A model generated the notes under the pieces. The model was not told where the DNA came from. It made no database searches and saw only the letters and a program-made list of their open reading frames with translations. Positions 13,330-23,539 of a stretch of DNA of 64,000 nt are shown piece by piece (position 1 is the stretch's first letter; each line of letters begins with the position of its first letter). The stretch is from Odobenus rosmarus divergens (lineage: Eukaryota > Chordata > Mammalia > Carnivora > Odobenidae). Made by a program: the position numbers and the translations under genes. The stretch is from the NCBI RefSeq assembly GCF_000321225.1, contig NW_004450276.1:95392-159391 (forward strand), in the 5' to 3' direction.

Positions 13330-14570
13330 TTAAAAAATAATATATTTTCTTTCCCTCCAGACTTAAGCAAAAGATAGTATGCTCTAAACACTGCCCTGTC
13401 TCTGCATTTTTCTTTTAATTCTTTACCTTTGAGATTACTGCATACCAGTATATAGAGCTCCACCCTTACCCTTTTCTACAAATGCATGGTGTACTGTTGT
13501 GCTAGAGTTTATTCATCCAATCATCTATTGGTCGACACTGCATTCTTTAAGGTTTTTGCTATTATAAGTTATGCCAAAATTAATAGCTTGGTTTATATTT
13601 ATTGTATTTATCAGTGTGCGTATATATTTTCTACTGTTGCATAACAGCTTGCTACAAACTAAACAAATTAAAACCACACATTTAGGAGCTCACAGTTTTG
13701 TACATCAGAAATCTCGCACTGTGTTTCTGGGTTTTCTGCTCAGAGTATTATAAGCCGAAATCAAGATGTTGACCAGGCTAAGTGCTCATCTGGAGGCCCT
13801 GGGGAAAACTGCAGTTCCAAATTAATACTAGGCAGAATTCTTAGGTTGTAGGACTTAAGTGCCTGGCTTTCTGCTGGCTGTCAGGCAGGAGTTGCTCCTG
13901 GGGTTTTTTTTCTGTGGCCCTCTCCATTTCAACTGTGAACAACATCCCTTCCGTCAAATCCCTTTCATGCTTTGAATCTCTCTGACTTCCTCTCCTGTGA
14001 ACAGCCCCGAGAAAATTCTTTTCTTTTGAATGGCTCTTGTGATGATATCAGAGCCACTCGGATAATCTCCTATTTTAAAATCAATTAAGGACTTCCACAA
14101 AAATCTCTTCACAGCAATACATGCATTAGTGTTTAAGGCCTCAGAATCTTGGGGCTCTTAAATTCTGCCCACTATAGAATCTTTGGGCTAGATTTCTAGA
14201 AGTGGGATCACTGGGTTGAAAGGTAAATTCATATGTAATTTTAGTATATATCGCTAGTTTTTTATCCACAGGGAATAATCTTTCTGCTTTCCCATCAATG
14301 AAATATAATAGTGACTGTTTTTTAGCAGTCTCATTAAGAAGTTTATGTGATCAGAGGTTTAGATACCTGTCTGACAGGAGAAAAATATTAATGTATGTTT
14401 TTCTTGTGAATAGCACATTTTTTCATATGCTTAATGGCCATTGGTGACTTCTCAATGGTGTTTCAATTTATTTTTATTAATTTTCTCTTTGTTTTCTTTT
14501 TCTTACTTTTGAGGAATTCTTTATATTTTAGGGATGTTAGACCTTAACTTCTCATGATTTCATAGCAGGT
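13330..14570 (-). mobile_element. Old L1 fragment split by an MLT1-like LTR
   Basis: The outer parts (about 13330-13630 and 14180-14570) read like antisense L1 3' sequence, for example 'tctagaagtgggatcactgggttg'. The inner 13633-14180 part reads as an MLT1-like LTR. Confidence 0.5.
13633..14180 (-). mobile_element. MLT1-like LTR (ERVL-MaLR), antisense
   Basis: Read on the minus strand it shows the MLT1 plan: a 'cttaattgattttaaaataggagattatcc' type middle and a 3' end near 'gtagcaagctgttatgcaacag'. It is a solitary old LTR without coding content. Confidence 0.5.
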
Positions 14571-14801
14571 ATCTACCAAAACTCTAGGTCCTGCAAACAA
14601 CTTTCAAGTTGCACTTTAGTGAGTTAAAGGTCAACAACAAAATATTCTGTCCCTTTAATACATATAATCTTTGATTGTTTTTCAGTTCCTATCACTTAAT
14701 TTGCAACTATATAAGTGATGTATTAGGTAGGACCCCTTTGGTTATTGGAAAAACTCCGTTTGAATTAGTTTCAGCAGAAGAGGAAATTTATTGACCTGCA
14801 T

Positions 14802-14817
14802 AAGAAAATTTATTGGC
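14802..14817 (+). repeat. Target-site duplication, left copy, of L1 14818-16177
   Basis: The 16-mer aagaaaatttattggc here pairs with aagaaaatttgttggc at 16178-16193, with one mismatch. Confidence 0.85.
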
Positions 14818-16177
14818 ATGCAATGGAAAAAAGACATTCTCTTCAATAAATGGTGCTAGGAAAATTGGACAGCTATATACAGAAGAATGAAACTCAACCA
14901 TTCTCTAATACCATACACAAAGATAAACTCAAAATGGATGAAAGACCTCAACGTGAGACAGGAATCCATCAAAATCCTAGAGGAGAACATAGGCAGTAAC
15001 CTCTTTGGCATCGGCCACAACAATTTGTTTCAAGATACATCTCCAAAGGCAAGTGAAACAAAAGCAAAAATGAACTTTTGGGACTTCATCAAGATAAAAA
15101 GCTTCTGCACAGCAAAGGAAACAATCAACAAAACAAAGAGGCAACCCACAGGATGGGAGAAGGTACACTACAGACAAAGGGCTAATATCCAAGATCTATA
15201 AAGAACTTCTCAAACTCAACACCCAAAAAACAAATAATCATCAAGTCAAAAAATGGGCAGAAGACATGAACAGACACTTCTCCAAAGAAGACATACAAAT
15301 GGCTAACAGACACATGAAAAAATGTTCATCGTCATTAGCCATCAGGGAAATTCAAATCAAAACCACATTGAGATACCACCTTACACCAGTTAGAATGGCA
15401 AAAATTGACAAGGCAAGAAACAACAAATGTTGGAGAGGTTGTGGAGAAAGGGGAACCCTCTTACACTGTTGGTGGGACTGCAAGTTGGAACAGCCACTTT
15501 GGAAAACAGTGTGGAGGTGCCTCAAAATATTAAAAATAGAGCTACCCTATGACCCAGCAATTGCACTCCTGGGTATTTACCCCAAAGACACAGATGTAGT
15601 GAAAAGAAGGGCCATATGCACCCCAATGTTCATAGCAGCAGTGTCTACAATAGCTAAACTGTGAAAAGAGCCGAGATGCCCTTCAACAGATGAATGGATA
15701 AAGAAGATGTGGTCCATATATACAATGGAATATTACTCAGCCATCAGAAAGGTTGAATACCCAACTTTTACATCAACATGTATGGGACTGGAGGAGATTA
15801 TGCTAAGTGAAATAAGTCAAGCAGAGAAAGTCAATTATCATATGGTTTCACTTATTTTTGGAACATAAGGAATAGCATGGAGGGCATTAGGAGAAAGAAG
15901 GGAAAATGAAGGGGGGAGGAATCAGAGGGAGAGATTAACCATGAGGGACTATGGACTCTGATAAACAAACTGAGGGTTTCAGAGGGGAGGAGGGTAGGGG
16001 GATGGGTTAGCTTGGTGATGGGTATTAAGGAGGGCACGTACTGCTTGGAGCACTGGATGTTATACGAAAACAATGAATTATGGAACACCACATCAAAAAC
16101 TAATGATGTACTGTGTGGTGACTAACAACATAACAAAATAAAATAAAACTTAAATAAATAAATAAAATCTTAAAAAA
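14818..16177 (+). mobile_element. 5'-truncated carnivore L1 (ORF2 3' end plus 3' UTR)
   Basis: About 1.36 kb of sense-oriented L1. The 104- and 132-codon frames at 14887-15201 and 15266-15664 are pieces of the ORF2 C-terminal region. The second holds the conserved Cys-rich end, with Leu-Leu-His-Cys-Trp-Trp-Asp-Cys then Pro-Tyr-Asp-Pro-Ala-Ile. A frameshift separates them, so ORF2 is dead. The 3' UTR follows (G-rich 15895-16010) and ends in an A-rich tail. A 16-bp target-site duplication flanks it, showing a standard target-primed insertion. Confidence 0.93.
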
Positions 16178-16193
16178 AAGAAAATTTGTTGGC
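16178..16193 (+). repeat. Target-site duplication, right copy, of L1 14818-16177
   Basis: aagaaaatttgttggc immediately follows the A-rich tail of the L1. Confidence 0.85.
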
Positions 16194-16529
16194 TCTAATA
16201 AACATCTGCAGCTTGTGTGGAGTAACGATGTGGGAGATAACTGAGAAACTTGGATGCCAGTACCAGTGACAGGAGTATTCCATGTTCTTAACAAGAGGTG
16301 ATAGCTGATTATGGTTCTCTTCACATAACCGAGGAGTATAAACAATTATTTAACCTAAGGGAGAACTTGCTAATTGTCAGAGCTGACTAAAAGTGGGATA
16401 GGCTGCCTTGGGATTCTGTAAGTTCCTTATCCTGAGTTCTTTTTGGTGGAGATACTGCAGATCAGATCCAAGAACCTATTGGATGGTTGTAGTACATAAT
16501 CTTTAAGCTCTTTTTCAACCCTGAGAATA

Positions 16530-16605
16530 TGTTTGCAGTATTTAGCATAATGCCTGGCACACAGTAGATGTGCAGTATATGCTAAATAAAATATTTGTGG
16601 ACTTC
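16530..16605 (+). repeat. L2/MIR-like 3' fragment
   Basis: The run 'taatgcctggcacacagtag' followed by an 'atgctaaataaa' end matches the shared L2/MIR tail. It sits between the L1 and a MIR copy. Confidence 0.5.
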
Positions 16606-16756
16606 GTTATGCCACAAGAGCAAAGAACGAAACAAAAAACGAGGACAAGTAGAAATAGAACTTTGAATGTAGTCAGGTTCACATCTGTCTGTCTCTCTGT
16701 GTCATCTTGTCCTGTTACTGCTCTCTATCTTGGCTTTATTGAAAGCTATACATAGT

Positions 16757-16965
16757 GTAGTGGTTAAGAGTTTGTATTCTGAAGCGAGACTGCCTGGATT
16801 AGACTACCAGTTCTGCCTTTTACAAACTATATGACCTCAGACAAGGTAAACCTTAATTTTCTGTTAAAAGAGAGCAATAACGTTCCTATCCCAGGGTTGT
16901 TGTGAGAATTAAGTGAAATATAAAAGTTTAAGTCACTGCTTGGCAGGTAATAAATGCTATAGAAT
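16757..16965 (+). repeat. MIR SINE
   Basis: Nearly full MIR in sense: tagtgtagtggttaagag at the start, then 'gactgcctgga', a 'tatgacctcagacaagg' core, 'gggttgttgtgagaatta' and a 'taataaatgctat' end. Confidence 0.85.
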
Positions 16966-17166
16966 TGTCTGGTATAATTATTAGTGTTTTCTTCTTGAGA
17001 TGGTGTTCTCTATAGGGCAGTACATAGACTACCTGTTACTCTATACTGACATCTTCACCATTTCCCCTTGTCTTTGTTTCCTACGGCTGCCATAACAAAT
17101 GACCACAAACTGGGTAGTTGACAACAACAGAAATTTATTCTCTTACAGTTCTGGAGGACGGATGTC

Positions 17167-17176
17167 TAAAATCAAG
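17167..17176 (+). repeat. Target-site duplication, left copy, of SINE at 17.2 kb
   Basis: taaaatcaag here matches 17406-17415 after the SINE tail. Confidence 0.8.
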
Positions 17177-17216
17177 CCACCCAGGCGCCCCATAGTGTTG
17201 GGGCGCCTGGGTGGCT
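17175..17216. repeat. Perfect 17-bp inverted repeat at a SINE head
   Basis: agccacccaggcgcccc (17175-17191) is followed by the 8-base loop atagtgtt and then its exact complement ggggcgcctgggtggct (17200-17216), which is the SINE's own 5' end. Apart from the first two bases of the left arm, which overlap the left target-site copy, the arm lies inside the inserted sequence, so it came with the SINE. Confidence 0.95.
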
Positions 17217-17405
17217 CAGTCGTTAAGTGTCTGATCTTCGGCTCAGGTGGTGATCCCAGGGTCCTGGGATCGAGCCCCACATCGGGCTCCCTGCTCGGCG
17301 GGGAGCCTGCTTCTCCCTCTGCCACTCCCCCCTGCCTGTGTTCCCTCTCTCGCTGTCTCTCTCTCTGTCAAATAAATAAATTAAAAAATAAAAATAAAAA
17401 AAAAG
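17200..17405 (+). repeat. CAN-SINE, young subtype
   Basis: Full-length copy with head ggggcgcctgggtggctcag, body with 'cctgggatcgagcccc', 'gggctccctgctc', the CT-rich stretch and an A-rich tail. The target-site duplication taaaatcaag flanks it. It has inserted into the antisense MLT1 LTR. Confidence 0.97.
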
Positions 17406-17809
17406 TAAAATCAAGGTGTTAATAGGGCCACCTTCCATCCAGAGACTCCAGGGGAGAGTTCTTCCTTGCCGCCTCCAGCTTCTAGTTGTTCCCGGCATGC
17501 CATGTCTTGTTGCTACATAACTCCACTTTCTGCCCTCCATCTTCACAAGGCTCTCTCCCTCATCTGTCTTAAATCTCCCCTTGTCTTTCTCTTCTAAGGA
17601 CACTTGTCACAGTCTTACGGCCCACTTGGGTTAATCCAGGATGATCTTATCTCAGAATTTTTAATTACCTCTTCAAACATTCTTTTTCCAAATAGGGTAA
17701 CAATCATAGGTTCTGGAGATTAGAACGTGGACATATCTTTTGTTGGGGGTCACAATTTAATTCACTATGCCACCAAACAGGAGAGTGGCCTTTTCCTCTA
17801 CTTCTCTCC

Positions 17810-18228
17810 TGTAGACTGAACGTGTACCCCCCAAATTCATATGTTGAAACCTAATCCCCAATGTGATATTTGGAGGTGGGCCTTCAGGAAGTGATTAGTA
17901 TCTTAAAAAAAAAAAAAATAGACCCTGGTTTTGCACAATGGCAGTATCGTAGCCAATGAGATTTATCTGAGGTGCTGCAATTATGGCTGATTGAAAAAAA
18001 AAAAATAGACTCTAGAAAAATCCCTGATGCCTTCTGTCGTGTGAAGGCATAGTGAAAAGATGACTGTCTATAAACTAGAGAGTGGGTCCTTGCCAGACAC
18101 AGAATCTTCTGGTGCCTTGATTTTGGACTTCTCAGCATCCAGAACTGTAAGAAATAAAATTTCTGTTGTTTATAAATCACCCAGGCTATGGTACTCTTGT
18201 TACAGCAGCCAGAATGGATTAAGACCCC
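17810..18228 (+). mobile_element. MLT1-like LTR (ERVL-MaLR), sense, with U4 pseudogene inside
   Basis: It shows 'ccaaattcatatgttgaaacc', 'gtgccttgattttggacttc', 'agaactgtaagaaataaa' and 'gaatggattaagac', the ordered landmarks of an MLT1 LTR. A U4 snRNA pseudogene interrupts it at 17927-17997. It lies head-to-head with the antisense MLT1 just upstream. Confidence 0.8.
17927..17997 (+). pseudogene. Truncated U4 spliceosomal snRNA pseudogene
   Basis: The sequence from ttttgcacaatggcagtatc through 'gtagccaatgag' to 'ctgattgaaaa' follows the first roughly 68 bases of U4 snRNA, including the stem that pairs with U6. It has several substitutions and an internal insertion near 17975. Everything 3' of the 'attgaaaa' position is missing, including the Sm site. 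Matching a(n)tagac-c/t-ct blocks lie on both sides (about 17905-17925 and 17994-18012). This fits L1-mediated retrotransposition of a truncated or internally primed transcript. It cannot make functional U4. Confidence 0.88.
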
Positions 18229-19150
18229 TCCCACTTGAAAAATTCCAAGGAAGAACGTTGAAGGTTGAGTTTTGTTTGGGGATGTTCATAGGCTAACCAG
18301 TCACAAGCCACTCCTAGTGGTGCAGGTGCCAGGAGTATTGGCATTATAACTGATCTCTCCCTCTCCTTTCACAGCAGGCCCTCAGGCATGTATGTATTTA
18401 TGTGAATAGATATTCCTTTGCTTTCCTAGTTTTGGTCTCATTCTGGCCTACTAGATTATTGAGTGTATTTTCCAGCTGGACAGTATCCTTTGAAAGAAGT
18501 TCAGACTTGTTTTTGTTTTTGTTTGTTTGAGTCCCAGGCCTTACTTGCCACTAGCTCATTGTTTGGAAGATGCTGCTTGATTTAGAAAAGTGATTGCCTT
18601 ATTGACACACGTTGCAGTGCTTAGAAACTGAAGTTCTCCATAAGGCAGGCTTCCCAGGAGTTCCGTTTTCTTCCCTAAGTGGTGATCCATCAATGTAATC
18701 CTTTTTAAAGAACAAATTATTTACTGTAACATTTGATCTGAAAATGCATTATCATTGATAGATCCCTGCAATCTACTCTTCCATTAGCTTTCTGGTAATA
18801 CAATCTCTCTTTTATTCTTAACATATCCAGTACTTAGGTATGGAACTAGAACTTTCTATAGAGTCCCAAAGTGTCACCGGCTGTCAAAGTCTAAGCTTAG
18901 TATTCAGATAGATGGACAAATTTCAGTCACCTATACTAGTATCCTACTAATGAAGAGGAATCTGTAGTAATCCTTCCAGAAGCTACTATGCATAGAACTG
19001 ATTGGCAGATTCTCTTCTCTCAGATAAGAGAAGGCCAGTGATACATAATTCTAGATTAATCTGTGAAGATTATGATAAAACAGTGATCATTTCTTAAATT
19101 ATTTTAAGTAGTAAAAATACCTCTTTGAAGCAACACTTGGCAAACAAGTT

Positions 19151-19194
<44 letters not shown>

Positions 19195-20030
19195 CTGTAA
19201 AGACTACTGAATAGTATCCAGGTGCCTGGACAAGTCAAGGAGAGCTCCACAGCTCTGTCACTGTGGTTAATAAGGATTGTCAGAGGAGGAGAAATTAGGA
19301 AAAAGAAGAGAGTGGGTAAATTATTGAGAATCTGAATGTGAAGCTGGCAATATGAATGAATTACTTAGTTCATGTTCTATCATAATGTTTGAAACAAGGA
19401 GTGCGCAGCTAAGAAGCAGACAAAATGACAGATTTTAAGATAGCAGTCGTTTTATTCTTCATGTTAGGTAGTTTATTTGATTATTAACTTTTGTGTTAGT
19501 ACTTACACATTTTTGCAAGATATCCGTAGAATGATAAAAAATGCATTCCTAAGTGTTAGATATAAACTTTTACTATACAAGTTGACACAAAATCCAGTTT
19601 TTACTATGTTTTGATTTGTGTTTTTCAAATTTTGAAAGATTCATTATTTCCTCAACCTTGCAAAGTCATTTCCATGCTTCTTATTTGATCATATGACATT
19701 TGTACTATCATCCACATAGACCTCTGTAAATATTACATGACTTTACTCCCTAGCAAAACCTTCATTTTGACCTATCATAGGTCACAGAAATGTCTTCAAT
19801 TTGAACTCCCTGGAGGGTAGCAAGTTTCTTGGTCAGGAAAATGAACAGTGAGAGAGACAAGTATTCATCTATGAATAAATTTCTTAGGCCTAAACCCAAA
19901 GAAATACACAAAGCAGGGCATTATAAAAAGAAAGACTTTTAGAGAGTGCTCAAAATCGCATAGTTGGCTTACATTGTCAGGACTTGGGATATCTGGTGGC
20001 ACCTGGGTCATCAGGTTCTCTCTGCACTTG
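18229..20030. other. Intron, mostly unassigned
   Basis: No gene or clear interspersed repeat seen apart from the microsatellite at 19150-19194. Confidence 0.5.
19150..19194 (+). repeat. (TC)n(TA)n compound microsatellite
   Basis: About 14 tc units pass directly into about 10 ta units. Confidence 0.95.
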
Positions 20031-20031
20031 C

Positions 20032-20255
20032 ATCATGATTTTTAAGCCTGGCTACACATTGCAACAACTTGGAAGTCTTTTAAAAGGATATTAATGTCAG
20101 AATCTGACCCCCAAGGATAGTGACTTAATTGGTCATTATTCATATATTCATATGCCTGGGCATTATTCATATATTTATATGTATATATAATTTCTTTTAA
20201 AGTTCTCTAGGTAATTCCAATGTTCAACCAGGGTTGGAAACCACTGATTTACATG
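20032..20255. mobile_element. MER5A-like hAT-Charlie remnant
   Basis: It begins with 'aagcctggctacacattgcaacaactt', holds 'tcagaatctgacccccaagg', and ends 'taattccaatgttcaaccagggttgg' and 'aaccactga'. The ends are near-complementary, as in MER5A. Confidence 0.7.
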
Positions 20256-20367
20256 AGCAGAGACTATCAACAAAATCTCAGCTGCTAGATAAAACTATTT
20301 AAATCCACTGTTCATGCTTTACATTTGTAGGTAAGTTGCTCATGCAGTACCAGAATGAGGTAGAAAT

Positions 20368-20552
20368 TAGTGATTCTCCACTTTGGCTAAACATGAGATG
20401 ACTCATTTCAGGAACTTTGACAAATCTTAATACCCAGACACATCTAGACCAATTAATTCAGAATCTCTAAGGGTGAGACTTGGGCATCTTTTTTTTTTTT
20501 TTTTTTAACCTCTCTCTAGGTGATCAAATGTAAAGCCAATTTTGAGAACCAT
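20368..20552. mobile_element. Second MER5A-like hAT-Charlie remnant
   Basis: It starts 'gtgattctccactttggctaaacatgag', has 'ttcagaatctctaagggtgagacttgg', and ends 'gccaattttgagaaccat'. It lies 113 bp after the first copy and 70 bp before exon C. Confidence 0.7.
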
Positions 20553-20621
20553 AAATCTAAATAAATCTTTGTTGAGTTGATTTTTCTTTAAATGGTCTCA
20601 CTCCAACTCTTTCTTTTTCAG

Positions 20622-20710
20622 GATATTATAGATAGACTTATAATTTTGAATTCAGAAGCTAAGATTCGTTCTTTATTCAACTATGAACAATCACACATCT
20701 TTGGTCTAAG
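20622..20710 (+). CDS. TBC1D32: TBC1D32 internal exon C
   Basis: This 89-bp exon has acceptor ctttctttttcag and donor gtaagg. It starts in phase 0 and ends after two bases (ag) of an arginine codon. It encodes [19 protein letters not shown] followed by a segment ending His-Ile-Phe-Gly-Leu. Two MER5A-like DNA transposon remnants lie just upstream. Skipping this exon would shift the frame. The following 27.7 kb intron is the longest in the window. Confidence 0.9.
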
Positions 20711-21887
20711 GTAAGGTGCTAAATTTTACCTGAGGTACATTTTCTATCTTGCAGAAACAATTAAGCATATGTTCTGTATACTTTCAAAAAGTATTGAAAA
20801 TGAGCAAATTTTTAAAGCATGTTTAAAGGTAAGTTGTAACTTCAGACAAAATAAATATAGCTATTAGGTTTTTATATAATGGCTTTTGTCTACATTTAGG
20901 CTCTGTATTAGTACAATGTCTTCCACTTTTGTTTGATTTATATTACAAATGCCTCTTTAAAAAGAGGCATTTTGCTTACTCTACAGTTTACTTGGGAGTC
21001 AACTGGGGTTTCCCTGGGTTGGTATTTGATAGGACTCCTTCCATAATAGAGACTTGAAAGAGGCCTGAAAATGCATGATTTATCTTGAGGCTCAAATTTT
21101 GCTCCTCGATGTTAACCATTACTCCTTAATCTCAGTTTTCCCAAGGTTTAAACCTTTTTGGTCATATATAGACCTATAATTTGTTTTCCTATCTATAAAT
21201 TAGCACTTTTAAAAACAGCTGGATAGGTTTGTGTTTCTTTTTTTTCCCCCCTTTCTACTAGCAAAGTAACTTTTTCAGCCAACAGGGAGGGGGTCAGTGA
21301 GAATGCTCTACCTAAGAAATAAAGCAATCACTTTTCTAAAATTAGAATCTCTGATGGTAGTATATATTATATATATACTATAGATCTATATATATCTATA
21401 GATCTTATACGCAAACTTTTTTTTTTTACCATTAATAGCTGAGTTTCATTTTTGGACTTTTTAGTTCAAAGAAGGTAGAAAAACTATAGCTATTATAGTT
21501 CTTTGAATGGTGTGTCCTTTATCTCAAAATGTATTTTCACATTACATTTTAACTTCTCATGTATAGCATCAGGTACATCATATAGCAAGCAATGATGAAA
21601 ATACTAGGAAAAATCTATTCAGTAGAACTTGCTTCTGCATAGCAAGTATATTTCTGAGTTTTGTAGTTATAGAAAATAGATTCTAGCTTCTTTTTACTGA
21701 TACAGTGAGTGAATGTCTTTTTCTTTATATAAAGAATAGTAGTATTTTTCCCTAGTATTCTTGTTAAAAAAATAATAGGATTTTAATTCATGTAAAAAGC
21801 CATCTAAGAAGTCAAATGTCCCAGGGAATAAAATATATTAATTTGCATAGCATGTGCTTTTTTCACATGGAATGCAATATCCAAATG
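20711..21887. other. Start of the 27.7 kb intron, unassigned
   Basis: AT-rich sequence after exon C. It contains a short AT-palindromic tract at about 21358-21406 (tatata and agatctatagatct-like). No gene seen. Confidence 0.5.
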
Positions 21888-21902
21888 GAGTCATTCTGTT
21901 CT

Positions 21903-22099
21903 CTTTTTTTTTTTTTTAAGATTTTTTATTTATTTGAGAGAGAGAGAATGAGAGAGAGCAGGAGAGGGAAGAGGGTCAGAGGGAGAAGCAGACTCCCTGC
22001 TGAGCAGGGAGCCTGATGCGGGACTCGATCCCGGGACTCCAGGATCATGACCTGAGCCGAAGGCAGTCGCTCAACCAACTGAGCCACCCAGGTGCCCCC
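21903..22099 (-). repeat. CAN-SINE
   Basis: Antisense copy: an a/t tail 'aagattttttatttatttgag' first, ending 'ctgagccacccaggtgcccc'. The target-site duplication gagtcattctgttct lies at 21888-21902 and 22100-22114, perfect over 15 bp. Confidence 0.97.
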
Positions 22100-22167
22100 G
22101 AGTCATTCTGTTCTACACGAGAAAATTTGCCATGGCATTGTCAATACATGTAATAGAGTTGTGTAGT

Positions 22168-22375
22168 ATACAGTGGTTAGATCAGCAACATGGACTCTGG
22201 AGTCAAGACTGCTTGCTCTTTACTAGCTGTGTGAGTTGGGATCTCAGATACCATCTGTAAGACAGAGGAAAATTATATTATTTTCTTCATAGAACTATTA
22301 TGGGAATTGCATAAGAAAAATTAAAATGACTTAACAGTGCCTGGCATGTAGCAAGCACTATAAAAATATTCATAA
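22168..22375 (+). repeat. MIR SINE
   Basis: Sense MIR: 'cagtggttagatcagcaacatgg', 'ctggagtcaagactgc', a 'tagctgtgtgagttggg' core and 'cagtgcctggcatgtagcaagc'. Confidence 0.85.
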
Positions 22376-22526
22376 TAGATGTAGTAGTAGTACTTCAAGT
22401 GTTTATATCTGCTTGCTTTATATGATTTTTGTGTTTGACTAGGAAGTAAATTTTGTCTTCATTCTTTCAGTACCCCCGTAGTCTTCTACATGCTGCCAAG
22501 TAATTTGCTATGTTTACAGCATCAGC

Positions 22527-22734
22527 AATAAGAGAAAGNNNNNNNNNNNNNNNNNNNNNNNNNNNNNNNNNNNNNNNNNNNNNNNNNNNNNNNNNNNNNN
22601 NNNNNNNNNNNNNNNNNNNNNNNGCAGGGAGTCTGCTTCTCCCTCTGACCCTCTTCCCTCTCATGCCCTCTATCTCTCATTCTCTCCCTCTCAAATAAGT
22701 AAATAAAAATCTTTTAAAAAAAAATAAGAGAAAG
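22527..22734 (+). repeat. CAN-SINE with 5' half inside an assembly gap
   Basis: The 3' half (gcagggagtctgcttctccc onward, to the A-rich tail) is present after the gap. The target-site duplication aataagagaaag occurs at 22527-22538, directly abutting the gap, and again at 22723-22734. The missing bases are therefore the tRNA-like head and first body portion of this SINE. Confidence 0.9.
22539..22623. other. Assembly gap (85 N)
   Basis: Unknown bases. Translations across them in the overlapping frames are meaningless. Confidence 1.
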
Positions 22735-22739
22735 AAAAA

Positions 22740-23231
22740 GACCAAATCACTTTCTGAGGAAAGGTTTGTATTTTATTTTTTGTGCTTTTTTAACAAGTTT
22801 TTCTTTGACAATATGTTTATTTCATTGTATTTCCAAGTTTATGTTCATAATATTCAGTTATATTTTTAAGTCATACATTTGAGGTTAGATACTTTACTTT
22901 CTTCTAATAATTCAGTCTAGCGTTGATCTTTGTGGCCCAATAGTGATAATTTATATCATAGCTTTGTATTCTATAAATCTTGTGTTTCTCTGTGTTTTGG
23001 ATTCTTACCTACATCATTTTCTTTACTTTCTACATTGGTTTTGTTTCTAGTTGTACCTTTATTATACCGTTCCCTTCAGTAGATCATCTCATGAGTGTAT
23101 TTGCCTTCTGTACTTAGCACTGCTTGTTCCATTCACTTTTTCCCCCTCTGAATAAGGGTACATTTAATACAGTTTCTGTAAGTTTGCCACAGCACTTAGA
23201 TGAGGCTAATACAGGGCTTAGTGAAATGTGG
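22740..23231. other. Intron, no assigned element
   Basis: AT-rich sequence between two SINEs in which I recognised no repeat or gene. Confidence 0.5.
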
Positions 23232-23243
23232 ATTTTCACTTTT

Positions 23244-23437
23244 TTTTTTAAAGATTTTATTTATTTATTTGACAGAAAGATACACAGTGAGAGAGGGAAC
23301 ACAAGCAGGGGAGTGGGAGAGGGAGAAGCAGGCTTCCCACCGAGCAGGGAGCCCGACGTGGGGCTCCATCCAGGGACCCTGGGATCACAAACTGAGCTGA
23401 AGGCAGACGCTTAACAGCTGAGCCACCCAGGCGCCCC
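23244..23437 (-). repeat. CAN-SINE
   Basis: Antisense copy ending 'ctgagccacccaggcgcccc'. The flanking duplication attttcacttttt lies near 23233-23245 and 23443-23455. Confidence 0.96.
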
Positions 23438-23539
23438 ATGAATTTTCACTTTTTAATAGAATCACATCCTCTGTAAATTTCTGAATTTTTATTTGTTCAG
23501 ATCCTAGAAATCTTGTAAATGACTAATATATGAGAAGTT

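Larger units (their letters stand above)
17070..17775 (-). mobile_element. MLT1-like LTR (ERVL-MaLR), antisense, with SINE inside
   Basis: The + strand starts 'tacggctgccataacaaatgacc' and continues 'acaacagaaatttattctc...cagttctggagg', the complement of an MLT1 3' end. It ends near 'gggggtcacaatttaattcac'. A CAN-SINE with an inverted head copy has inserted at about 17177. It is an old non-coding LTR. Confidence 0.7.

Noticed and set aside
17099..17422. Overlapping 107- and 126-codon frames on both strands
   Set aside because: They read through an MLT1 LTR and the CAN-SINE. The SINE body is often open in several frames.
19150..19194. Direct repeats considered as a CRISPR-like or satellite array
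   Set aside because: Simple dinucleotide microsatellite with no spacers.
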